From the NCBI GenBank assembly GCA_965223165.1, contig CBDCVQ010000018.1:620001-684000 (forward strand): a stretch of DNA of 64,000 nucleotides. The letters run 5' to 3'. The stretch is from JABDMH01 sp965223165. GTDB taxonomy: Bacteria > Bacteroidota > Bacteroidia > Chitinophagales > Saprospiraceae. Under the pieces are notes generated by a model, which searched no databases, had not been told where the DNA came from, and worked only from the letters and a program-made list of their open reading frames with translations. Both the position numbers and the translations under genes were made by a program. Positions within the stretch are counted from its first letter, which is position 1; each line of letters opens with the position of its first letter. This document shows positions 54,801 to 62,800 of the stretch, piece after piece.

Positions 54801-55186
54801 GTGATGTCCGATGGCGCATCATCATCGAAGACCGTGTTAATGTAATTGTCCCCAGCGCCTCCATTGTCCGATGTTAGATCCAACACGGTGCCCATCGGGG
54901 AGATCAGCTCGATATCGAGATCTGAATCGAAAGTATGTGTCACGTTGATGGTCACATTGGTGATCTCCAGGCCGGCCGGGTTCAGCATACCCGCAATAGG
55001 TACATTAGCCACGGAGGTCACCGGACCCCCCACACATGGGAAGCCACCCGTGCCTACCATGGGGACCGGCTGAGGATTTCCGGCACCCATGTAGGTCTGT
55101 GCCTGTGCTACAGTCGTAGCGATCAAAATGAAAAAGGGTAAGAGCATCCAACTACTCTTGCATGATGTTCGCGGGAAACGGCGCAT
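48848..55186 (-). CDS. Giant T9SS-secreted multidomain protein 2 (2112 aa, three P-domains)
   Basis: Paralog of the other giant genes with a different front. The signal peptide is residues 1-30 (ending TTVAQAQ; ATG 55186 chosen). Three tandem repeats of about 160 residues follow, each a proprotein-convertase P-domain-like module: PMVGTGGFPCVGGP, THTFDSDLDI, SPMGTVLDL, GNWTLSICDDAGGD. One HYR-like module (ISCPNDTVVDADPGMC) leads to the shared middle block, an extra insert at about 51830-52415, a short variable insert at 51005-51175, then the common Cys-rich block and type-A sorting domain (QNRPNPFREETTIGF ... KMILMN). P-domains are often found in secreted proteases and adhesins, but no protease catalytic motif is seen here. 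Confidence 0.9.
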   Translation of the reverse strand: MRRFPRTSCKSSWMLLPFFILIATTVAQAQTYMGAGNPQPVPMVGTGGFPCVGGPVTSVANVPIAGMLNPAGLEITNVTINVTHTFDSDLDIELISPMGTVLDLTSDNGGAGDNYINTVFDDDAPSDITSGVAPFTGSFRPEGGTFEAAFLDESVTGNWTLSICDDAGGDAGTLVNWSITFSPYAPPPMVTTICGAGNPQPIPMVGTGGFPCVGGPTTSVANVALVGTLSPADLEIREVTINLTHSFDSDLDIDLISPMGTVLDLSSDNGGAGDNYTNTTFDDDATLPITSGVAPFTGTFRPEGGTFEATFLNESVTGNWTLSICDDAGGDSGTLLDWCITIGEYRPPPLETTICAPDNPQPIPMVGTGGFPCVGGPTTSVINVALGGNVGQPGGQVISEVLVDLTHTFDSDLEIDLISPMGTVWDLSSDNGGAGNDYTLTTFADGFPSITTGVAPFTGTFEPEQGPLNTAFANEPVDGNWTLSICDDAGGDSGTLINWCITFEQFDCVISCPNDTVVDADPGMCGAMVMLDDAKIGGASCLPVPGIGPFANDFNGQMNASGFYPVGTTTVTYWTNSSAGVVECSFTVTVNDVMPNEPPNCRDINVSLDQDGLASFLLGEVVVGGACSNFDVDITTLQGGIHVYSASDLVRASEISFEGCHLIDRPLKVSVSGLGGSCWAVLTLKQGNRPTIAGRTSTVYCFDDLALGPDLDDAPLAGVPCEDPREASYVTDWVFPYPCEPGVQDTVKMIVREWEAFGKDGARGVGYDTVYVLQLGEIDMDHIYCEERDTVYCGDTTGITGPYITYEDIDGSCDSMYLIKITDLDDDGMLEFSAREFETKCGLSVHVDSWKFEGDCFNQYKVVVELKQRCYGPPDMACNVPVRAGSLPNVARLISPGYWQCEFWVVDLDTLPPDLYCKGEELFVAPFDIGYWDLTSLSIALPEEAATIADPTNSFDLSNLPHQLIINSVHEPLLMAENKEVAANGVFEYHQSAELSYTAMESGNFDFGWMFDLGTANGNGNLKADANEALKAALVAPNYAEVGIYFSLNGEPYRIVEGASANLVSGSADPESAATLSLVQVMASQRGRLSIPLEEGDELLIRAVWSSFGNSRFILFGPTVLYTSSHECAAHAYIPPVYASDDWSGLKQVKAIVEGIGTYLLTYDATDSCWVSHEQIKFPKKEDPYKIIYEAVDTCHNQAKDSCYVYVKDRTLPVPVVDKGVTVSLSDKKVWVDAETFDEGTWDNCGVNLFLVRRSDWYEACIDLCGDIDTCYISEHHDTIWQATLEEDKHVDEVEAHYAKTLKWLCEDDTPCSDILYGAWKYDLMKYATLHCREHPYDVTSQDFHKLVQEAYYYDEDFYYKINDCEERLDDMLVVTADLFAPDHNTPRNLLDIYSQIGGGWSDAVPFSCEDACGPVTVEILVMDYWCNWATAWTKVWVEDKTPVEVVKDVVDEEQITCKIYKEDRYAYPNEIHPVSLEYIVGQAKDGEQDAYDALDEIFGGYCKAWRDPYGNYVDSEGTEIDCDITFYDSVCKCTSYYDQVRVYDEHLGYLWVDSLVTKCDYYQDTLDFQKGVVVVNCEENVYCEQDVWCEIDHCGQGYIFRKFKIWQGCPDEFYDEHGIADSLRHTVDTIYRHQRIWIGNECELNKYMFHVPYDTEVVTCDIEYGPDGNVTGAAGPEYTGYATYKFDDDCRIVGIGHSDKVFKIVGGEAACYKIIRTWYFADWCGYGEPLDGQWWRNRELVTDTCVQKIIVRDTTPPTCQIIGPVEDGGAIEVGACYFDLEASVVGMDACGVIKYYWDLKEIKDGDDATIVDSDHGTLSGDTTEGFDISSADLPHGSYKLVVTIQDDCANENYCAYYFDVVSVKKPSPVCISSLTARLTPWDSDQDGVVDSAHAIVWAEEFNSSSLEACTDTALEYRVELIDGIDDDTWQEDTSYLEVFCDDFGSHMARLWVISWPSGTVDFCDVVLIVQSDFSGCATSVSGEPGPISQVNDMHDVVGQPQRQGIGQPTQPGIGGRPVGQGLAPSGYLLEQNRPNPFREETTIGFVLPEAMTATLTVYDVTGRVLRSIKGDYSKGYQTVELRKQNLDGHAILYYRLDTKDFTATKKMILMN
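51005..51175 (-). other. Variable insert of giant gene 2 (57 aa)
   Basis: Shortest of the three inserts between the shared CREHPY and SQIGGG strings. It is Asp/Tyr-rich (VQEAYYYDEDFYYKINDCEE) and shows no similarity to the propeller-like insert of gene 1 or the insert of gene 3. Confidence 0.7.
51830..52415 (-). other. Second insert of giant gene 2, before the shared SHECAAH block
   Basis: About 195 residues present only in gene 2, between the conserved CKGEELF and YTSSHECAAHAY strings. It is beta-rich with a segment EVGIYFSLNGEPYRIVEGA. In genes 1 and 3 the two flanking strings are separated by a handful of residues (gene 1) or by a short DLDVDGDCFPDAVV calcium-loop-like piece (gene 3). Edges are approximate. 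Confidence 0.6.
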
Positions 55187-55375
55187 TGGTCTTATGTTCA
55201 GGTTGTTACATATGGCAACAGCCACCATACTTCATGCTTGTTGCAAAAGGAGGATGACTGCATACCTTACAATTGTTAGAAAGGTAAGAAAATGAACCTA
55301 CATCCATGTAGTATTGCATCATATTTTCGGCCATATCCTATGAGCACCATTAGTTCAGACTTTTGCTCTGAAGGT
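55187..55375 (-). other. Upstream region of giant gene 2
   Basis: About 190 bp between the start of giant gene 2 and repeat array R2. A TACCTTTC-like -7 element can be read on the minus strand near 55285, but no -33 TTG fits. Nothing else was recognised. Confidence 0.3.
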
Positions 55376-56780
55376 CGGCTTTGCTTGGCGGACAGTCTGA
55401 CGGATCGTCGAGCTGTAAATGGGCGGGCGGGTGGCAAAGACAAAGACGGCCAACGGTGGACGGCCAACGGCTGTGCGAGCTCGCGAGCTTTGCATCCAAT
55501 AAGCCTCGTAGTATCCGCCAAGCCATACGGCTGGCCACTAGCCAGAAGGCTCTTGATTGTGATTGATAGATGGTGATAGGTGATTGTGATTTCACCTCCA
55601 ACGGTGGACGATGGACGATCTGATGGATCGTCGAGCTGTGGGGCGGCCAGTGGTTGGCAAAGATCGGCGAGCCGCCCACTGGATACAACGACGGTGGATG
55701 GTGGACGGTAGACGGCTGCGCGAGCTCGCGAGCTTTGCATCCATATGCCCCGTAGGATCTGCCAAGCCCAATTTGCTGGCCACGAACTAGAGGCTCTTGA
55801 TTGTGATTGAAAGATTGTGATAGGTAATTTGCGATGTCGACATAAACCCGCAACATCGGCCACACCGGTACCAAATTCTGCGGGAGGACTCCCCGGCGTT
55901 TCGACGAAGGAGAACGCAGGGGCCGGGGGCGCGACTAGCCCCACGGGCCACGAACTAGAGGCTCTTGATGGTGATTGATAGATTGTGATAGGTGATTGTG
56001 ATGTCGACATAAACCCGCAACATCGGCCACTCCGGTACCAAACCTGGCGGGAGGACTCCCCGGCGTTTCGACGAAGGAGAACGCAGGGGCCGGGGGCACG
56101 CCTGGCCCCACGGGCCACGAACTAGAGGCTCTTGATTGTGATTGATAGATTGTGATACGTGATTGCGATGTCGACTTAAACCCACAACATCGGCCACACC
56201 GGCACCAAATTTGGGCGGGAGGACTCCCCGGCGTTTCGACGAAGGAGAACGCAGGGGACGGGGGCGCGACTAGCCCCACGGGCCACGAACTAGAGGCTCT
56301 TGATGGTGATTGATAGATTGTGATAGGTGATTGTGATGTCGACATAAACCCGCAACATCGGCCACTCCGGTACCAAACCTGGCGGGAGGACTCCCCGGCG
56401 TTTCGACGAAGGAGAACGCAGGGGCCGGGGGCACGCCTGGCCCCACGGGCCACGAACTAGAGGCTCTTGATTGTGATTGATAGATTGTGATACGTGATTG
56501 CGATGTCGACTTAAACCCACAACATCGGCCACACCGGCACCAAATTTGGGCGGGAGGACTCCCCGGCGTTTCGACGAAGGAGAACGCAGGGGACGGGGGC
56601 GCGACTAGCCCCACGGGCCACGAACTAGAGGCTCTTGATTGTGATTGATAGATTGTGATAGGTGATTGTGATGTCGACATAAACCCGCAACATCGGCCAC
56701 ACCGGTACCAAACCTGGCGGGAGGACTCCCCGGCGTTTCGACGAAGGAGAACGGAGGGGCCCGGGGGCACGCCTGGCCCA
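55376..56780. repeat. Intergenic repeat array R2
   Basis: Same family as R1. Two B modules (about 55385-55532 and 55600-55778) are followed by A units beginning at 55533 (diverged), 55779, 55947, 56114, 56282, 56449 and 56617, spaced at 167-168 bp. No C module is present. It lies between giant genes 2 and 3 and ends within about 5 bp of the terminator of gene 3. Confidence 0.9.
55947..56616. repeat. Two adjacent 335-bp higher-order copies inside R2
   Basis: Bases 55947-56281 and 56282-56616 appear identical by eye. Each holds two A units of different type (one with CACTCCGGTACC and CACGCCTGG, the next with GATACGTG and CAAATTTGGG). This is a recent tandem duplication of a two-unit block. Confidence 0.85.
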
Positions 56781-56784
56781 GACC

Positions 56785-56815
56785 AAAAAAGCCCCGGAGC
56801 AATGCACTCCGAGGC
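56785..56815 (-). terminator. Rho-independent terminator of giant gene 3
   Basis: The minus strand has GGCCTCGGAG / CTCCGGGGC as an imperfect stem around TGCATTG, followed by six T. It is a close relative of the gene 2 terminator, 25 bp after the stop codon at 56841. Confidence 0.8.
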
Positions 56816-56840
56816 CCTATCATTTGGTTCTAATCTCTTG

Positions 56841-59800
56841 TCAATTCACCAGGATCATCTTCTTGGTGGCGGTAAAGTCTTTGGCATCCAAGCGGTAGTA
56901 GAGGATCGCATGTCCGGCAAGGTTAGTCTTATGCAACTGCACCGTCTGATACCCCTTGGCATAGTCGCCCTTGATCGAACGAAGGACACGTCCCGTCACA
57001 TCATACACCGTCAAGGTAGCTTCCATTGCCTCCGGCAGGACAAAACCAATCACCGTTTCCGCCTTGAATGGATTCGGCCGGTTTTGCTCCAGCAGATAGC
57101 CACTTGGTGCAAAACCTTGACCCAGCGGACGACCGCCGATACCCGGCTGCGTCGGCTGACCGATGCTCTGCCGTTGGGGTTGTCCCACTACATCGTGCAT
57201 ATCGTTGACTTGGCTCACCGGACCTGGCTCTCCGCTCACGGTGGTTGCACACCCGGAGAAGTCACTCTGAACAATCAGCACTACATCACAGAAGTCCACC
57301 GTGCCGCTTGGCCAGCTGATCACCCATAGACGGGCCATGTGGCTGCCAAAGTCATCGCAGAAAACCTCCAGGTAGCTGGTATCTTCTTGCCAGGTGTCGT
57401 CATCGATGCCGTCGATCAGTTCTACTCGATACTCCAGCGCGGTGTCGGTACAGGCCTCTGAGCTACTGCTATTGAACTCTTCTGCCCAGACAATGGCATG
57501 CGCACTATCGACCACCCCATCCTGATCGCTATCCCAGGGAGTCAGGCGGGCCGTCAACGAGCTGATGCATACCGGACTCGGCTTCTTCACCGAGACCACA
57601 TCAAAGTAGTACTCGCAGTAACTCTCATTAGCACAGTCGTCCTGCACCGTCACCACCAACTTGTAGCTGCCGTGCGGCAGGTCTGCCGAGCTAATGTCAA
57701 AGCCCTCCGTGGTATCGCCCGACAATGCGCCGTGATCGCTGTCCACTATCGTGGCATCGTCGCCGTCCTTGATCTCTTTCAGATCCCAGTAGTATTTAAT
57801 CACCCCGCAGGCATCCATGCCTACCACGCTGGCTTCCAGATCAAAGTAACAGGCGCCCACCTCGATGGCTCCACCATCTTCGACCGGCCCTATGATCTGA
57901 CAGGTCGGTGGGGTCGTATCCCGTACGATGATCTTCTGCACGCAGGTGTCGGTGACCAGCTCGTTGTTGCGCCACCATTGGCCATCCAAGGGCTCCCCGT
58001 AGCCGCACCAATCGGCAAAGTACCAGGTACGGATGATCTTATAGCAGGCCGCTTCTCCGCCCACGATCTTGAAGACCTTGTCGCTGTGGCCAATGCCCAC
58101 GATACGACAGTCATCGTCAAACTTATACGTAGCATATCCGGTATACTCCGGACCCGCGGCACCGATCACATTGCCATCCGGACCATACTCGATGTCGCAG
58201 GTCACCACCTCAGTGTCATAGGGAACATCAAACATGTACTTGCTCAGCTCGCACTCATTGCCCACCCAGATCCGCTGATGTCGATAGATCGTATCCACCG
58301 CATGTCTGAGACTATCAGCAATACCATGTTCATCATAAAACTCATCCGGACAGCCTTGCCAGATCTTGAACTTTCGGAAGATATAGCCTTGGCCGCAGTG
58401 ATCTATTTCACACCAGACATCCTGCTCACAGTAGACATTCTCCTCGCAGTTGACCACCACGACGCCCTTCTGAAAGTCCAGCGTGTCCTGATAGTAGTCA
58501 CATTTGGTGACCAAGGAGTCTACCCACAGGTAACCCAGATGCTCATCATAGACACGCACCTGATCGTAGTAGCTGGTGCATTTGCAGACGCTATCGTAGA
58601 AGGTGATATCGCAATCGATCTCGGTGCCTTCGCTATCCACATAATTGCCGTAGGGATCTCGCCAAGCCTTGCAATAGCCGCCGAAGATCTCATCCAGGGC
58701 ATCATAGGCATCTTGCTCGCCATCCTTGGCCTGACCCACGATGTACTCCAAGCTCACCGGATGGATCTCGTTGGGATAGGCATAGCGACTGTCCTTATAG
58801 ATCTTGCATGTGATGTGCTCTTCTTCCACTACATCTTTGACGACCTCGACGGGCGTCTTGTCCTCGACCCAGACCTTAGTCCAGGCCGTAGACCAGTTGC
58901 ACCAGTAGTCCATCACCAGGATCTCGACCGTGACGGGGCCACAGGCGTCTTCGCAGCTGAAGGGTACGGCATCGCTCCAGCCGCCACCGATCTGAGACCA
59001 TTCGTCGATACGGTCCTTCAGATCAGCCTCGCTGTATCCTCCAAAGTATAGGTGAGGCATGTCTTCCTGGTCTGCCATCAACCAAGAGTCACTGGGCAAA
59101 CCGCTAGCCAAGTTCGCAGTACAAGACGGTGCATCATAGAGGTCTACTACCTGGAGGCAGCATCCCACATCTAACTGAATATTGACATCGATGTCGGCCA
59201 ATCCGGTGGTCAAACCGGTGGCACAGATGACACGGTAGGGACCATCCGTGAAGACAGCGGCTATTTGGTGCTCCACTCCATTGATATACAACCGATAATT
59301 GGGATTTGGTCCAGGCAAGTTGGTGCCAGATACATAAAAACAAGTACGGTAGGTACCATCGCCGTTGCACCGCGGCCCGATGAACTGGTCACCGTCCAGG
59401 CCACCTAATCTCAGGTTATCAATAAAGCAGCCATCGGCGTTAGGCTCACGCTCTATCTGCAATGAGGGCGGCTCCAGATAAAACTTGTCCCATAACTCTG
59501 TAGCCCCAGCATCTTTTAGACCTTGCAACAAGAGATGATTGATATCCTCCCTGGTCACGTCATAGGGATGCTCCCGGCATTCCGATGTGGCATGACGCAG
59601 CAAGTCATATTGCCAGGCGTTCCAGAGCAGTTCGTGGCAGGCCACATTGTCGCTTGATAACCACTCCAAAGTCTTGGCATAGTGTGCCTCCACTTCATCC
59701 ACATGCTTATCGTCTTCCAGTGTTGCATACCACAGAGTGTCGTGGTGCTCACTGATGTAGCAGTTGTCGATGGCATCACACAAATCGATGCAGGCATCAT

Positions 59801-62800
59801 ACCAATCCGACCTCCTGGCCAAAAGTAGATTGACGCCACAGTTATCCCAGCTACCCTCATCAAAAGTGGTTGCCTCTACCCACACTTTCTTATCGCTCAG
59901 ACTGACGGTCACTCCTTTGTCAGAGACGGCCACAGGCCTCGTATCGTCTTTGGGCCAAATGTAGCAGATGTAGGTGCCTATCAAATGGCAGCTATCATAG
60001 GCCTCGTACAGGATGCGGGTTGGTAATTCTGACTTAGGAATTTTTACCTGCCCGTGGTAGGAAAAGCAATAACCTTTGGTCGTACCATCCGCCAGTATGC
60101 AAGTATCTGCCTGTCGCTGCAGAGCAAAGGTGCCGATACCGGCTATGGTAGCCTTCACTTGCTTGATGCCGCTCCAGTCCTCGGCCACACAGACCTTCGG
60201 CAGATACGTATGGGCGGCACATTCGTGGGTAGAGGTAGATACGATCACAACCGCATCGGGAAAACAATCACCGTCAACATCAAGATCGGTGCGTACATGA
60301 TCCGGATTATCAAACTTGCATTCCAACTGGGGTGGCACCGTATCCAGGTCAGTGATCCAGAACTCGCACAGGTAGTAGCCGGGCGAAATCTGCTCAAAGG
60401 CCTGTGTGGCCGCCAAGGTCGGTGGCAGTACACAAATGTCCGCCCTTGGCCCCAAGCATGACTGCTTGACCTCCAAGGTATATTTACCCACCTCCGAGCA
60501 ACCATCGCTGCCAAAGTTCCAGTAATCCAGGTGGACCGAAATGCCACACTTGGCCTCGGCGAAGAACGGATTCTCCACAAATCGCTGCAGGGTCGTATCG
60601 TAGACCAGGAAGTACAAGGTGTCACAGAACGTACCATCCATATCAGGATCGTTGCCCATGCCGACCGGAAGGCCTGGCTCACATCGCTCCGGATAGATCA
60701 TAAATGGACCCTTACTACCAGTCACCCCACAGTAGGTCGTATCTCGCTCGGCGCAATAGGCATTGGACGTGCTGGTCCCTTGTACCTCGATCGGTGGTAG
60801 TCTAAACACCGTCAGCGTATCAAACACGCTCGCTCGATTGCCATCCTTATCTACGGCAGCGTACTCCCGGTAAATCACCTTCAAGGTATCGTTGGACGGA
60901 TCAAAGTTGGGCCCACAGTCATAGGCCTCAATCCAGTCAACACCTCCACTCACCTCCACCGGACCTCCACATGGCACATAGGCCTTTGGCAACTCATCAT
61001 CAATGTGGCCACCAAATACCAGCGGATCAAAACAGTAGACATCCTTGGAGCGACCGGGTCCAATGATTGGACCACCTGCTCCTTTGATGGTCAGATAGCC
61101 CCAAGCACTTCCACCAGCGCCTATGACCGTGGCCTTCAAGCGTCTACCTCGGTAGGCACAGGCGATAAACTTCACGAAGTCGCTCCGCAAAAGCCCCTGT
61201 GCATAGAACACTTGGAGACCTGATTCTGTCTCGATCAGGATATTGACCGGATCGGAGCAAGAGACATTGCCCGCCAACTCATGGACCTGGAAGCATACCT
61301 GTCCATTGACGTCCAAGCTGGGCACCAAGTCGTTGGCATTCGGCTGGGTATTACCAGCATAGGGATCATTCACGGTAGCTGAGACAGACAACTGAGCGGT
61401 ATTGCCAGACAGATCTGACATGGAATAAGTCACGGTACTGGACCCTACCCCCCAATCCAGATCCAACCTATAGTTGCCTGCGCCGTCGTCGGACACCATC
61501 GCCGTAGTTGGTGTCAGGGGTGATCCCGACACGATCCCCACGATCTGCACCGCTCCCGGTTGATCAATCATACCGATACAACTATCAATGCCCATCGCCA
61601 TGAGGGTCATCGGGTGGCCACATTGGTTGGGATCTATAGGTAGGTTACCCAGATTAACGGCGCTACCTGGGACTGTAAACGGATCATTGTCGGCAATGGC
61701 CATACCCATCGAATCTTTTATAGCCCAGAAAGGTGGTTCCGTATCTATGCCATTGGCGGCCAGCGTAAGAGCTTGACTGTTGCCACACGAATCAGTCATC
61801 GACAAATCCAACAAGGTTTGATTTAGTCCCCAAGTCACGTCAAAGGTGTACATCCCCCCACCAGCATCGACTATGGGACTTACCACCGTCGGACGGTTGG
61901 GGTCTGTCATGAGGGAAGTTATCTGCACAGCACCATCTGCCACCACAGCTCCATCACAGAAATCGAAGCCAGATGCAACAAAGGTGGTGGTACTATCGCA
62001 CTCGACGGTAAGCAGATTGTACGTTGTGCCCGGAACGGTAAAAACATTGTTGTCCGCCACGACCATGCCATTATGTGCTATCTGCCAGATTGGTGCTTGC
62101 GTGTCCTCAACGGTGATTTCCTGGACACAGGTCGTGCTGTTGCCGCATCCATCATAAGCCGTAAAAGCCCGATAGATCATGAGGGGACAACTTGGTGACG
62201 CTATGGCATCCTGATAGCTGATCATGGCAACCGCGCAATTGTCACTGACACTCCCGCCAGCAGTAGTAAGCTGCATTTGAGTGATCGGAGAAGCTCCGGG
62301 TGAATATGCCAGCCCGGTAGCAGCGAGGACAAAGCTCACATCGCATCCCTCCACTGTCAAATCTGCGGGGCAGGTCAGGTCAGGGGTCATATCGTCAACG
62401 ATGGTAAACGTCTGCACACAGGAGGCTGTCAAGCCTGCCAGGTCGGTTACTACATAGGTCCGTGTGACTGTGGTGGGACACGTACCGGCGGCGACGTCGC
62501 TATAGCTTATGGAGTCGATGCCGCAGTTGTCAGAGGCGGTCCCGCCTTCTGTCATAAAATCTGCGATCATCACCCTCGTACTTGTGCCCGAAAACGGAAA
62601 ACTACTCACGGAGGTTATGTCTGCTGTACTACAGCCCGCAAGGCCTTCATTACCGGGACACGTAATTGAAGGAGCGATGGCATCAGCTAGGTTGACCATA
62701 AAGCTGCAGGTGTTTGAGCCACCGGAGGCATCCGTAGCCGTCAAGGTGACCATCGTCGCTGTATTGATGACCGTACCAGCCACAGGAGATTGGGTAACTG

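Noticed and set aside
55276..56823. Overlapping frames of up to 280 codons inside repeat array R2
   Set aside because: Same reason as for R1; several frames of the same repeat are open at once, which is expected of GC-rich repeats rather than genes.
57498..59051. Long plus-strand open frame (517 codons) antisense to giant gene 3
   Set aside because: It lies opposite the conserved block; similar antisense frames occur opposite gene 2, as expected from codon bias, and the peptide has no domain-like features.
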